From: Arcobacter roscoffensis | GTDB lineage: Bacteria; Campylobacterota; Campylobacteria; Campylobacterales; Arcobacteraceae | Direction of reading: 5' to 3' | Assembly (NCBI RefSeq): GCF_024267655.1 | Contig: NZ_CP100595.1 | Span: 1,612,001-1,676,000 of the forward strand | DNA length: 64,000 bases | In this document: piece after piece, positions 8,975 through 18,074 of the stretch | How positions within the stretch are numbered: position 1 is the first letter of the stretch | How the letters are laid out: every line of letters starts with the position of its first letter | Position numbers and translations under genes: made by a program | Notes under the pieces: generated by a model | Told to the model about the DNA's origin: nothing | Seen by the model: only the letters and a program-made list of their open reading frames with translations | The model's database searches: none

Positions 8975-10029
8975 TAAAATATTCTTCTTATAGGTTCAGG
9001 GGATGGCTTAGCAAAATAGTAACCTTGTGCATAATCTACACCTAGTTTTTTTACCATTTCTAACTCTTCTAGTGTTTCAACACCCTCGGCTAATATTTGA
9101 ATATTGTTATCAATAGATATTGATTTTAAAGCTTTATAAACTGATTGTTTAAGCTCATTTGTATCAATACCATCTATTATATTTCTATCAACTTTTATAA
9201 TATCAGGTTTTATATCAATAATCATATTTAAAGAAGAGTATCCCTCTCCAACATCATCTAAGGCAATTTTGAAGCCTTGTTCTCTATAGTAGTTTAAGAT
9301 TTGTTTTAAATGCACTTTATCTTGTACATTTTCAGTTTCAACTACTTCAAAAACAATGTTTCTAGGGTCAAGTTCTAGTTGTTTAGCCCATTTAACTGTA
9401 CTTTGCAAACAAAATTTTGGGTCATAAATAGCTGTTGGTAAAAAGTTTATAAAAACTTTTGAGTTTATTTTTTTTACTGCTGCTGTTTTAAGTGCAGACT
9501 CACGACAAAGTTTATCTAGTCTAAAGTTTGTATCATTTCTATTTGACTTTTCAAAAAGATCATTTGGATACATCAAGTCACCATTTGGTAAAACACCTCT
9601 TGTCAAACATTCATAGGCATGTATTTTATTTGTTTTCATATCAATTATTGGTTGAAAATGCGTAGTTAAAGTCTCACTTTCTAGTATCTCAAAAAAGCTA
9701 TTATCTTTAATGAAATTTAGATAAATATTTAAAGGCTTAGCTTTTAAAACAGAAGTAATAGATAAAAGCTCATTAGTAGTTTCAACAAATATTTTTATCT
9801 CAGCTTGCTCAAATTGAGTGAAATTCTCATCAAAAAACTCTACTTGATTTTCAAAAAAAGTTCTAGCATCATCTATATCAATACTGCAAATATGTTCTTT
9901 AAGTCTTAGATTATTCTTATCTTTTAAAAGAATCTTACACTTATGTAATAACTCTGGAACTACAGTTATAAAGTGAATTGTTGCTTTTTCATTTTTTATA
10001 CAAAAATTTTCATTACATTTACAGCTCAT
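8974..10029 (-). CDS. EAL-domain cyclic-di-GMP phosphodiesterase
   Basis: 351 residues: an N-terminal region of about 110 residues without a recognised domain, then a complete EAL domain. The catalytic set looks intact: the E of YECLTR (the EAL-equivalent motif), the N of INFLP, the E of FEVVETE, the DD of ALDDVGEGYS, the K of IKVDR, the E of AEGVET and the Q of AQGYYFAKP. The product probably hydrolyses c-di-GMP to pGpG. The N-terminus has a Cys-rich start (MSCKCNENFC) that could bind metal. It lies between pdxH and the photolyase-like gene with gaps of under 10 nt, so a light or oxidative-stress input is an attractive but unproven idea. Confidence 0.92.
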   Translation of the reverse strand: MSCKCNENFCIKNEKATIHFITVVPELLHKCKILLKDKNNLRLKEHICSIDIDDARTFFENQVEFFDENFTQFEQAEIKIFVETTNELLSITSVLKAKPLNIYLNFIKDNSFFEILESETLTTHFQPIIDMKTNKIHAYECLTRGVLPNGDLMYPNDLFEKSNRNDTNFRLDKLCRESALKTAAVKKINSKVFINFLPTAIYDPKFCLQSTVKWAKQLELDPRNIVFEVVETENVQDKVHLKQILNYYREQGFKIALDDVGEGYSSLNMIIDIKPDIIKVDRNIIDGIDTNELKQSVYKALKSISIDNNIQILAEGVETLEELEMVKKLGVDYAQGYYFAKPSPEPIRRIF

Positions 10030-10038
10030 ATTTTATCC

Positions 10039-10680
10039 TTATGGTGCTAATCTATTTACTTCCCAAGAATTATCTTCTTTTCTTTTATACTCAAACCTAT
10101 CATGTAATCTATCTTTTCCACCTTGCCAAAACTCTATTGTTTCAGGGACTACTTTATATCCACCCCAAAAAGAAGGGAAGGGTACTTCTCCTTTTGAAAA
10201 CTTATTTTTTATCTCATCAAACTTTGCTTCAAGTAAGCTTCTTGAACTAATAACCTCACTTTGATGTGATACCCAAGCTCCAAGTTGACTACCTTTAGGT
10301 CTTGATAAAAAGTATTTCATAGAATCAGTTTTACTGATTTTTTCAATTCTTCCTTCCATCTTTACCTGTCGCTCTAAACCTAACCAAGCAAAGTGAATAG
10401 CTCCATATGGGTTTTCATCTATTTGCACTGCTTTTTTGCTTTTATAGTTTGAGAAAAATACAAAACCATCTGTATCAAAGGTTTTAAGTAGAACAGTTCT
10501 AATTGAAGGTTTCATATCATTTCCAACTGTAGATAAGCTCATAGCATTTGGCTCTATAAGATTTGCATCTATTGCTTGGTTGAACCATATCTCAAACTGT
10601 TTAAAAGGGCATTCATCTAAATCTTTAAAATCTAAACCCTTTGTCATATACTCTTGTCTCATTTTTGATAAATCAAACAT
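10039..10680 (-). CDS. pdxH: Pyridoxamine 5'-phosphate oxidase
   Basis: FMN enzyme that oxidises pyridoxine/pyridoxamine 5'-phosphate to pyridoxal 5'-phosphate in the cytoplasm. Family features: FVFFSNYKSKKA and IHFAWLGLERQV (FMN site), RPKGSQLGAWVSHQS, and the C-terminal signature FWQGGKDRLHDRFEY ending WEVNRLAP. The ATG at 10680 (MFDLSKM) is the likely start; a TTG two codons upstream is in frame. It is embedded in the lipid-modification operon with 9-nt gaps on both sides. That is unusual for a housekeeping vitamin gene, although pyridoxal compounds are known singlet-oxygen quenchers. Confidence 0.95.
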   Translation of the reverse strand: MFDLSKMRQEYMTKGLDFKDLDECPFKQFEIWFNQAIDANLIEPNAMSLSTVGNDMKPSIRTVLLKTFDTDGFVFFSNYKSKKAVQIDENPYGAIHFAWLGLERQVKMEGRIEKISKTDSMKYFLSRPKGSQLGAWVSHQSEVISSRSLLEAKFDEIKNKFSKGEVPFPSFWGGYKVVPETIEFWQGGKDRLHDRFEYKRKEDNSWEVNRLAP

Positions 10681-10689
10681 TATCAAGCC

Positions 10690-11226
10690 TTATTGTTTAA
10701 TTATAGTGATTACTAGCTCACCTACTGTAAAACCAAACTTTTTCATCTTTGAGTGGTTTATAATAACTCCATCTTCTTGTAAATGTAACCAATCTTTCAC
10801 ATCTATATTGATAGTTGAATCATTGTAAGGAACTTCCATTGTATAGTCTATCATTACTGTGTTACCATTTGACTTAAGTATACCTTGCCCTACAATATCA
10901 GAAGCAGTTCCTATATATTCATTTTTATTTTTTGAAGGTATTAGAGTCCACACTCTTCTTTGTTTTTCACCGTTATTATAAACAAAATATTCATCTAAAG
11001 TTCCAACTCCATCTTCATCCCATGAACCAATCATCTTAGCCTTAAAAGATTTGATTATCTTTCCACTTCTATCTTTTACTAGTCCATATGCTTTTAGTTC
11101 CCCATTGAAATAATCTTTTACTACAAATTTAGGGCTTGTTTCATTAAAGTCTTCAAGTTTCATAGCTCCACATCCTGTAAAAAGAAGTACAATAAATAGT
11201 ACAACTAATAGATTTTTTGTTTTCAT
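10690..11226 (-). CDS. DUF3833 family lipoprotein
   Basis: 178 residues with a lipoprotein signal peptide and lipobox LFTGC (Cys20). The mature part carries the DUF3833 pattern (FVVKDYFNGELKAYG, DRSGKIIKSF, RRVWTL). Family members are typically found beside cyclopropane-fatty-acid synthase, DUF1365 and FAD amine-oxidase genes, as here. It overlaps cfa by 4 nt (ATGA coupling). A role in lipid delivery or envelope modification is inferred only from the neighbourhood. Confidence 0.88.
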   Translation of the reverse strand: MKTKNLLVVLFIVLLFTGCGAMKLEDFNETSPKFVVKDYFNGELKAYGLVKDRSGKIIKSFKAKMIGSWDEDGVGTLDEYFVYNNGEKQRRVWTLIPSKNKNEYIGTASDIVGQGILKSNGNTVMIDYTMEVPYNDSTINIDVKDWLHLQEDGVIINHSKMKKFGFTVGELVITIIKQ

Positions 11227-12449
11227 GCAACTAAACCTTTATTTAGGTGCATATTTTGATCTCTTGTAAATACTACTTGAACAAGATTTACATTTCTTGT
11301 TAAAAAAGCAGCCTCACAATAATTTAAATACATTTTCCACATTCTAATAAAATAATCATCAAAGCCTAAGGCTTTTATCTCTTTAATTCTAGTATTAAAA
11401 TTTTCATACCAAATATTTAAAGTTTTTGCATAATCTTCTGTAAACTCTTCCATATGTAAAAGATTTAGTCTTGTATGTTTGCTTGTGCTTTTTAAAATTC
11501 TTGATACACTTGGAAGATGTCCACCTGGGAAGATATATTTTTGAATAAAGTCAGTTCCTTTAGAATAAGATTCATATCTATTATCAGGCATTGTGATAAT
11601 TTGTAGCGCTAAAACTCCACTTGGTTTAAGTAAGGCTTCACATTTTTTAAAGAAAATATCAAAATACTCTTTACCTACTGCTTCAAACATCTCAACTGCA
11701 ATGATTGCATCATATTTACCCTCTAAATCTCTATAGTCTTTTAAGAAAATATCAATACTCTCTTCAATTTTATTCTCTTTAAACTTTTTCTCACATAATT
11801 TTTTTTGTTCACTACTTAAAGTTACAGTTGTTACTTTACACTTTCTTTCTTTTGCTAAGTGCATTGCCATAGATCCCCAACCAGAACCAATTTCAAGTAC
11901 TCTATCACCTTCTTTGATATTTAATTTATTTGCTAAGTGAGATATTTTTCTTTTTTGAGCCTCATAAAGTGATTCATTTGGATTTTCAAAAATAGCTGCT
12001 GAGTACATCATAGTTTCATCTAAAAATAGTTTATAGAAGTCATTTGATAAATCATAATGCTCTGAGATATTTTTTCTAGAGTTTTTCTTTGAGTTTTTTC
12101 TTAAAAGATGTTTTACTTTATTAAAATGAGGTAAGATATTGATAAAGAAATTGTTTTTATCATGCTCACTTTTTACACCTAAATCATCAGAGTTTATCAA
12201 AGCTAACTCAATAAGTTTTGTTAAATCATTTGTTTCAAAATCCTCATCCATATAACTCTCAGCAAAGCCAACATCACCATATAAAGCTATTTTTGAAAAA
12301 AAACTATAGTTATTTAGTTTTAAAAATACTTCTTTTTCTTCCTTATTACCATAATGATTTATCTCGTTGTTTGGAAATTGTACTTTTAAATTTCCTTCTT
12401 TTAATTTTGAAAAAAAAGAGTGTCCAAATTTATGCCATACCTTTTTCAT
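11223..12449 (-). CDS. cfa: Cyclopropane-fatty-acyl-phospholipid synthase family methyltransferase
   Basis: 408 residues. SAM-dependent enzyme that methylates or cyclopropanates unsaturated acyl chains of membrane phospholipids. Visible motifs: EHYDLSNDFYKLFLD and MMYSAAIF (substrate region), SAM motif VLEIGSGWGSMAMHLA, EMFEAVGKEYF, and a C-terminal MWKMYLNYCEAAF. Length matches the CfaA-like branch that occurs with DUF1365 and FAD oxidases. Because of this context the product could be a methylated or furan fatty acid rather than a simple cyclopropane. It starts 1 nt after the DUF1365 stop. Confidence 0.95.
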   Translation of the reverse strand: MKKVWHKFGHSFFSKLKEGNLKVQFPNNEINHYGNKEEKEVFLKLNNYSFFSKIALYGDVGFAESYMDEDFETNDLTKLIELALINSDDLGVKSEHDKNNFFINILPHFNKVKHLLRKNSKKNSRKNISEHYDLSNDFYKLFLDETMMYSAAIFENPNESLYEAQKRKISHLANKLNIKEGDRVLEIGSGWGSMAMHLAKERKCKVTTVTLSSEQKKLCEKKFKENKIEESIDIFLKDYRDLEGKYDAIIAVEMFEAVGKEYFDIFFKKCEALLKPSGVLALQIITMPDNRYESYSKGTDFIQKYIFPGGHLPSVSRILKSTSKHTRLNLLHMEEFTEDYAKTLNIWYENFNTRIKEIKALGFDDYFIRMWKMYLNYCEAAFLTRNVNLVQVVFTRDQNMHLNKGLVA

Positions 12450-12450
12450 T

Positions 12451-13197
12451 TTAATATCTCCTTTTTGTATCTATATCTTCTATACTATTAAACTTCAAGC
12501 CCTTTTTATAAAGTTTCAAGGATTGCCATAAAGTCCTTGTCACAACAAAAAAAGTTAAAAAAGTGTGCTTTAAAAATAGTTTTATAATATTTTTATTAGT
12601 GAACTCTAAAGGTGTCCCACTAAAAGATGCTGTTAGCATTTTTTTCTTTTCTTCAAATAAATCTATTTTTAAAGCCACGTTTGATTTGTCATATCTAAAT
12701 AAAAAACTATAATCCCCATCTCTTTTAAAAAAAGGTGATACATACATATCTTTTGGAATCTCACCTCTATAAAGGTTATGTCCTCTATGAGTTAGTTTAA
12801 CAGGATAAATAACTCTTCCTCCATTATAATTATGAACTTCTGCAAGTATATAATCTAGCTCTTCATTTTTATTAAATATTAAAAGTAAACTAATAGGATT
12901 AAATACAAAATTTAAAATTCTAGGAAGAGTTATAAATCTAAGCTTATGGGGTTTTTGAATGTCAAATTTTTCTAAAAGTTCATCAACGTTTTCTAAAAAA
13001 TTTTCTTGTTTCCCAAAATGATCTTTGCTTTTAAAAGAAAAAAGATTGAGTTTATTATATGAGAATAGTTTAGTTTTTAACTCTTCTAAACTATTTGTAT
13101 CAATATCAAGCATAAAAAATTTATACTTAAAATCATGAGCTTTTGGAAGAAATCTTTTATGGTAGATTACTCCATCATAAAATTGATGTGCACTCAT
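12451..13197 (-). CDS. DUF1365 family protein
   Basis: 248 residues of the DUF1365 family: SAHQFYDGVIYHKRFLP, the FMLDID motif, ITLPRILNFVFNPISLL and YPVKLTHRGHNLYRG. The biochemical role is not established. The gene almost always accompanies an FAD-dependent amine oxidase and a Cfa-type methyltransferase, exactly as here (4-nt ATGA overlap with the oxidase, 1-nt gap to cfa). A soluble protein without signal peptide; it probably acts on or carries acyl lipid intermediates, an inference from gene partners. Confidence 0.9.
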   Translation of the reverse strand: MSAHQFYDGVIYHKRFLPKAHDFKYKFFMLDIDTNSLEELKTKLFSYNKLNLFSFKSKDHFGKQENFLENVDELLEKFDIQKPHKLRFITLPRILNFVFNPISLLLIFNKNEELDYILAEVHNYNGGRVIYPVKLTHRGHNLYRGEIPKDMYVSPFFKRDGDYSFLFRYDKSNVALKIDLFEEKKKMLTASFSGTPLEFTNKNIIKLFLKHTFLTFFVVTRTLWQSLKLYKKGLKFNSIEDIDTKRRY

Positions 13198-14432
13198 AGT
13201 TCACATCCAAACATTGAAGCTATAGTATTTGCACTCCAAAGTCCATCTTCATGAAAACCGTATCGCCAATAAGCTCCTGCATAATAAGTGTTGTTTATAC
13301 CGTTTATTTCATCTCTTCTTTTTTGAGCCTCAATTGCTTTTTTATCAAACTGCGGATGAGAATATGAAATTCTCTCAATTATTTCATCTACACTATCTAT
13401 TTCATTTAATGACACAAAATAGTCTTTATTTGTTTTTAGATTTTGTAGAGTATTAATCCAATATGATAAAGTAATCGAGTTATCGTTCTTTTTATCTGTT
13501 TTATAATTCCATGCAGCATAAATATCTTTATTTGGATATAAAACTTTTCTGTCAGTATGAAGTAGGGCGTCATTTTTTTTGTATTTAAAACAATCTAAAA
13601 CTTCTTTTTCATTTTCACTTGCATCATCCAAAAGCTCTAGTGCATCAGGAGCGTGCATTGCAAATACAACTTTATCATAGATTTTAGTTTCATCATTTTC
13701 AAAAGTTATAAATACTCCATCTGCTTTTCTTTCAACTTTTTTGATATTTGAGTTTAAGAAAATTTGACCAGAGATTTTTTCTTTGATTTTATTTACATAA
13801 TTTACACTACCATTTGATACAGTGAGCCATTGATGATGAGTAGTTACACCTAATAATCCGTGATTTTTAAAAAACTGTAAAAATGTTCTTGCAGGAAAGT
13901 CATTCATCTTATCACTTGGTGTTGACCAAATAGATGCACCCATAGGAATAATGTATCTTTCTTTAAAAGCTTCTCCATACTCTTTTAGGTAATCACCTAA
14001 ATCTTTATCCAAATCTTTACTGTTAGTTTCTAAATCTTTATTTGCTTTTTTATTAAACTTCATTATGTCATTTATCATAGAGTAGTGAGAAAGATTAAAA
14101 AGGTTTTTTTTCTGAAAAAACAGACCACCTATAGAGTTTCCATTGTAAGCTATGTTTTCATTTTTATCCCAGAAACCAAAACTCATATCACTTTTTTCTA
14201 TTTTAACATCAAGCTTTTCAAAAAGTTTTGTTAAAAGAGGATATGTTTCATGATTGAAAACTAAAAAGCCTGTATCAACTCCAAATTTCTTACCATCTTC
14301 TTCAACTTGTGTAGTTCTTGCATGACCACCAAGTCTATGCTCTTTTTCATATAAATCTACATGATGTCTTTGGCTTAGAAGATAAGCACTACCTAAACCG
14401 CTAATTCCTGCTCCTAGTACTGCTATTTTCAT
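13194..14432 (-). CDS. FAD-dependent amine oxidase-like oxidoreductase
   Basis: 412-residue flavoprotein with an N-terminal dinucleotide-binding motif (AVLGAGISGLGSAYLL, then the acidic residue in DLYEKEHRLGGHA) and a C-terminal amine-oxidase FAD region (YYAGAYWRYGFHEDGL). The FNHETYPLL and GASIWSTP segments are typical of the group linked to DUF1365/Cfa. In Rhodobacter sphaeroides such a protein belongs to the singlet-oxygen response and to modified fatty-acid synthesis. The same job is likely here but is inferred by homology of gene sets. ATGA overlaps join it to its neighbours on both sides. Confidence 0.92.
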   Translation of the reverse strand: MKIAVLGAGISGLGSAYLLSQRHHVDLYEKEHRLGGHARTTQVEEDGKKFGVDTGFLVFNHETYPLLTKLFEKLDVKIEKSDMSFGFWDKNENIAYNGNSIGGLFFQKKNLFNLSHYSMINDIMKFNKKANKDLETNSKDLDKDLGDYLKEYGEAFKERYIIPMGASIWSTPSDKMNDFPARTFLQFFKNHGLLGVTTHHQWLTVSNGSVNYVNKIKEKISGQIFLNSNIKKVERKADGVFITFENDETKIYDKVVFAMHAPDALELLDDASENEKEVLDCFKYKKNDALLHTDRKVLYPNKDIYAAWNYKTDKKNDNSITLSYWINTLQNLKTNKDYFVSLNEIDSVDEIIERISYSHPQFDKKAIEAQKRRDEINGINNTYYAGAYWRYGFHEDGLWSANTIASMFGCEL

Positions 14433-14947
14433 TTGTATCTTCCTTTTTCATCTTGTTTTGTGTAAATTAAACTATTTACATTTATATAATCACTTAAAAA
14501 ATCTATGATTTTCTTTTGTTCTTCTTTTGCCATAAATGGCTTTCTGTTCATAATCCATAAATTTTCTAAATCATCATCTGCAACAACTGCACTTTTATAA
14601 TTGTTTAGGTAAATCACATTGTATTTTTTTGAAAAAATCCAAAAGTAGGTCATTTTCATACTTGACATAGAATCATCATCCAAAGCTTTTGCAATACCTG
14701 AATACTCTATTAGTTTTCCACCTATTTGATTTTCAAAACATCTGTTGAATACTTTATATTTGTTAGTATCTATTAAAGAGTATTCAACAGTTGAGGCTAT
14801 ACAGTTTTCTTGAAAACTGTTGTGTGTACGAGCAATCTCATACCAAATTCCACTAAAAGATTTAGGGTCAACAAATTGGACTGACTTTAAAGGCTTTGAA
14901 TGTAATAATGAGAACATAGCTAAAATAATAAATAATTTTACACTCAT
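14429..14947 (-). CDS. Lipocalin family protein (Blc-like)
   Basis: 172 residues with an N-terminal export signal (MSVKLFIILAMFSLLHS). Lipocalin features: FSGIWYEIARTHNSFQENC (the GxW motif), a central YFWIFSKKYNVIYL, and the C-terminal NLWIMNRKPFMAKEE typical of bacterial Blc. Blc proteins bind fatty acids or lysophospholipids at the envelope. Here it overlaps the FAD oxidase by 4 nt. I see no convincing lipobox Cys at the cleavage site, so it may be periplasmic rather than lipid-anchored. It is separated from the MFS gene upstream by an 86-nt gap with a hairpin. Confidence 0.92.
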   Translation of the reverse strand: MSVKLFIILAMFSLLHSKPLKSVQFVDPKSFSGIWYEIARTHNSFQENCIASTVEYSLIDTNKYKVFNRCFENQIGGKLIEYSGIAKALDDDSMSSMKMTYFWIFSKKYNVIYLNNYKSAVVADDDLENLWIMNRKPFMAKEEQKKIIDFLSDYINVNSLIYTKQDEKGRYK

Positions 14948-14980
14948 ATTGACACCTAAATGTTTTAGTAAGGTAATATT

Positions 14981-15010
14981 AACAGCTATTAATTACTTTT
15001 AATAGCTGTT
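14981..15010. terminator. Hairpin between MFS and lipocalin genes
   Basis: Perfect 12-bp inverted repeat (AACAGCTATTAA / TTAATAGCTGTT) with a 6-nt loop. On the plus strand it is followed by TTTT. On the minus, coding direction the A-run precedes it and only a weak T stretch follows. It could attenuate rather than stop operon transcription. Confidence 0.55.
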
Positions 15011-15033
15011 TTTTGTCACTTTATAAAAAACTA

Positions 15034-16269
15034 TTATTTTTTATATTTTAAAAGAAGAGTAATTGCAAATATTTTAAGAATTACTGGTAAGATTGAGTAA
15101 AGTAAAGCTAAAATGCTCAAAGAAAAACTGCTAGGGTTTACAGTATTAAAAGATACTAGCTCTAAAGATACAAAAGTAATAGCAACACTTAAAGCTAATG
15201 CTAGTTTTGTAAACATCGCCCAAAAACCAAAAAGTGTTCCTGAGATTTCATTTCCTATTTTTTTTGAACTTTGCGCTAAATCTGCTTGAATAGAAGAGGG
15301 TAGAGCCATATCAGCTCCCAAACAAATACCTGTAAAAAATGTAATAAAAGCAAACTTTATATACTCACCTTCGTTTATAAAAGGAGTAAAACAAAAGAAA
15401 AAAGAAGCTACTATCATAGATATAATCCATGTTTTCTTTTTAGATATTTTTTTTGATAAATTAAGCCAAAATGGAACAGCAATAATTGCACTTATAAAAT
15501 ATAAAAGTAATAAAGCTCCGGTAAATTGTGGTGTTTGCAAGTAGTGCTGTACATAAAATAAAAAAAGAGTTGCTGGAATTGCATTTGCTAAATTATTTAT
15601 CAAAAAAGCTAAAAATAGTCTTTTGGCTTCTTTAAATTCATTATAAAAAAGTTTCAATGAATTTAAAAAACTAATATTATTTAATTCTAATGTAGGCTCT
15701 TTTATACCAAAAAGAAAAATAGCTAATATACAAGGAAGTAAAAAAGCAAGTAAATAAAATATAAGCTCTAAACTTTTACTTGAATCATCAGATACACCCA
15801 GCAGAAATGGAAGTAATAAAACTAAAAGCACTCCAATTATTGCAAAAACTTCTCTACTAAAAGAGAGTTTAGAGTTATGAAAACTATTTTTACCCAAGAC
15901 AGCATTTAGTGCAAGATAAGGAATATTTAGTAAACTCCAAGCAATATAAGTAATAACTGAAAATAAAATCAAAGATAAAGTAGGGTAGTTTTCAAAGGGG
16001 TTTACTAAAAAATAAAAGCCAAAAACTAAAAGAATAGAACCAAATAAAATCAAACTTTTTTTACTAAAGTATTTATCACAAGCTCTCCCAATAAATGGAT
16101 CAGCTATCATATCTAAAACTCTTGCAATAAATAAAGTTATTCCTACAAGTGCTGTATTTAGACCAATTGATTCAACATAATATGTGGGAAGATATATATA
16201 CAAAGGCATTCCTAATATTGCTATTGGAATAGCTAAACTACCATATATTAAAACCCCTTTATTATTCAT
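15034..16269 (-). CDS. MFS transporter (GPH/MelB-like)
   Basis: 411 residues, about 12 membrane segments, glycoside-pentoside-hexuronide-like. The loop 2-3 motif is DMIADPFIGRACDKYFSKK, and the mid-protein motif GADMALPSSIQADLAQ is typical of the family (LIPSMQADVID in relatives). It sits inside the lipid-modification operon (4-nt overlap with the NTF2-like gene). MelB-like carriers in such clusters may move lipids or lysolipids, as LplT/MFSD2-type relatives do, but the substrate is unknown. Confidence 0.9.
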   Translation of the reverse strand: MNNKGVLIYGSLAIPIAILGMPLYIYLPTYYVESIGLNTALVGITLFIARVLDMIADPFIGRACDKYFSKKSLILFGSILLVFGFYFLVNPFENYPTLSLILFSVITYIAWSLLNIPYLALNAVLGKNSFHNSKLSFSREVFAIIGVLLVLLLPFLLGVSDDSSKSLELIFYLLAFLLPCILAIFLFGIKEPTLELNNISFLNSLKLFYNEFKEAKRLFLAFLINNLANAIPATLFLFYVQHYLQTPQFTGALLLLYFISAIIAVPFWLNLSKKISKKKTWIISMIVASFFFCFTPFINEGEYIKFAFITFFTGICLGADMALPSSIQADLAQSSKKIGNEISGTLFGFWAMFTKLALALSVAITFVSLELVSFNTVNPSSFSLSILALLYSILPVILKIFAITLLLKYKK

Positions 16270-16697
16270 GCTTTTATCTTATTTTTTATAAAGCGTAAAA
16301 TTGACTTTAATACAGGTACTTTTTCATAAATATTTGAAGCAGCATCCCAATAATCAATATGTGATACAACTTTTAAGTCTTCATTTAATTCAATTCTACT
16401 AACTCCTGTAAAACTCTCTACATCTTTACAATTTTTGTATTTAAATATAAAGTTCCATTGTAAATATGCAATATTTTTATTTTCTACTATCTCTTTTACA
16501 ATAAACCTTGGTTCATCTAGTGATTTATACATATGGTCAAAAATATTATATATTGAGTTTATTCCTTTTGTTTTTTGAAAAGGGTCTTCAAAATATATAT
16601 CTTCACTAAAAATATCTTCGTACTCTTGTATAGATATATCTTTATTTAAATTTTCAAAAAATAAAGCATAGTTTTGTATATGTTTTGAATAATTCAT
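16266..16697 (-). CDS. NTF2/SnoaL-like family protein
   Basis: 143 residues, a single alpha+beta cone domain of the SnoaL/NTF2-like type: YEDIFSEDIYFEDPFQ, YLQWNFIFKY, GVSRIELNEDLKVVSHIDYWD. Such small domains act as hydrolases, isomerases or binding modules. No catalytic residue can be assigned. ATGA overlaps link it to the SDR and MFS genes. Its regular presence in Cfa/DUF1365 clusters suggests a step in the same lipid pathway. Confidence 0.87.
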   Translation of the reverse strand: MNYSKHIQNYALFFENLNKDISIQEYEDIFSEDIYFEDPFQKTKGINSIYNIFDHMYKSLDEPRFIVKEIVENKNIAYLQWNFIFKYKNCKDVESFTGVSRIELNEDLKVVSHIDYWDAASNIYEKVPVLKSILRFIKNKIKA

Positions 16698-17449
16698 TTT
16701 AACAATCCTTTTGTAATTGCTAAAGAAATTTTATAAGGTAGAATATTTAATAAATACAAGAAAAATGAAAGTTTAAATGGAAACTTTATTTCAAACTTAT
16801 ATCCTTTATCTAAATTATGAAAAATCTTAAGTGCTGCTGTTTTACTACTCATTAGTTGAGGCATATCAAAATTGTTTTTATTTGTAAGTCTAGTTTTGAC
16901 AAATCCATGATTTATTATTTGAAGTTCAATATTTTTCTTTAGAAGTTCAGGCTGAATAGCTTGTGCAAAATTTACGAGTGCAGCTTTACTAGATCCATAA
17001 GCACCTGCATTTGGTAAACCAAAATAGCTTGATAAACTTGCATTAAAAACTAATTTTCCAAAACCTTGATTCTCAAATTTTGGTGTAATGATATTTGTAA
17101 GTCTTACAGCTCCTAAATAATTTATATCTGTCATTTTTTCAAAATCTTCTATATTTAAACTATCTAAGGGTGAAACTTCATAAACCCCTGCATTAAAAAT
17201 ACATACATCAAGGTAGTTTAATTTTTTCCATACACATAAAGCTGCTTCATTTATAGATGAACTATTTTGAACATCTATATCTTTTAAAAATAAAGTTTGT
17301 TTAAAAGATGACTTTAAACTATTTAGCTCATGAGAGTGTTTTGTATCTCTAGAACTAGCTACTACTGTATAGCCATTTTGTAAATATAATTTTGTAAGCT
17401 CATAGCCAATGCCACTACTTGCACCAATTATCCATATATTTTTAGACAT
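16694..17449 (-). CDS. SDR-family oxidoreductase
   Basis: Classical short-chain dehydrogenase/reductase. Cofactor motif IIGASSGIGYELTKL, NAGVYE, catalytic Ser in NASLSSYFG, and the YGSSKAAL (YxxxK) pair. The C-terminus is hydrophobic. I prefer the ATG at 17449 (MSKNIW), preceded by AAAGGAT; a longer frame from 17500 would run into the end of thiE. It is the first gene of the lipid set after thiE (10-nt gap). Substrate unknown, probably an acyl or lipid intermediate. Confidence 0.92.
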   Translation of the reverse strand: MSKNIWIIGASSGIGYELTKLYLQNGYTVVASSRDTKHSHELNSLKSSFKQTLFLKDIDVQNSSSINEAALCVWKKLNYLDVCIFNAGVYEVSPLDSLNIEDFEKMTDINYLGAVRLTNIITPKFENQGFGKLVFNASLSSYFGLPNAGAYGSSKAALVNFAQAIQPELLKKNIELQIINHGFVKTRLTNKNNFDMPQLMSSKTAALKIFHNLDKGYKFEIKFPFKLSFFLYLLNILPYKISLAITKGLLK

Positions 17450-17459
17450 AATAAATCCT

Positions 17460-18074
17460 TTATTTAAAAAGACTTGTATAATAAGCAGCTTTATTAACAA
17501 CTAAATCTTTATTGCTCCAAATGTCATTTATAACTGATACCATATCAGGCTCAAAATGCATTAAAGTTTTCACACTATTAGTATTAATTCCACCAATAAC
17601 ACATACAGGAATATCTAGTTTTTCTTTTGCTTTTTTGATAATATCAACAGGCACGATGTTTGATTGAGGTTTAGTTTTTGAGTTGAAAAAAGAGCCAAAA
17701 GCTACATAATTAGCACCTTCATCTTGCATTTTTTTAGCAAGTTTAACATCTCCATAACAAGAAACACCAATTATTCCTTTAAAGTTTTTTCTTATTTTTT
17801 TAAAATCTTTATGATCACTTTTTCCTACATGTAAACCATCACAAGATAGTTTTATAGCTAAATCAATTCTATCATTTAAAATAAAAGTAGCATTGTAGTA
17901 AACACATAGTTTTTGAAGCTGCTTTATTTTTTCAATCAGTTCTTCATCACTACTTTTTTTATCTCTTAATTGAACTATTTTAGCTCCACCAACTAATGCT
18001 TTTTTAATATCATCATAAATAGTTTCATCAGAAGTTAGTTCATCATCACTAATAACATATAAACCTTTTAACAT
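17460..18074 (-). CDS. thiE: Thiamine-phosphate synthase
   Basis: 204 residues. TIM-barrel enzyme that joins HMP-diphosphate and the thiazole phosphate to give thiamine monophosphate. Motifs: VQLRDKKSSDEEL, LNDRIDLAIKLSCDGLHVGKSD, IGVSCYGDVKLA, YVAFGSFFNSKTKP and VCVIGGINTNSV, all as expected. It overlaps thiD by 7 nt and leads into the lipid-modification genes. I recognised no TPP riboswitch upstream of thiD. Confidence 0.96.
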   Translation of the reverse strand: MLKGLYVISDDELTSDETIYDDIKKALVGGAKIVQLRDKKSSDEELIEKIKQLQKLCVYYNATFILNDRIDLAIKLSCDGLHVGKSDHKDFKKIRKNFKGIIGVSCYGDVKLAKKMQDEGANYVAFGSFFNSKTKPQSNIVPVDIIKKAKEKLDIPVCVIGGINTNSVKTLMHFEPDMVSVINDIWSNKDLVVNKAAYYTSLFK

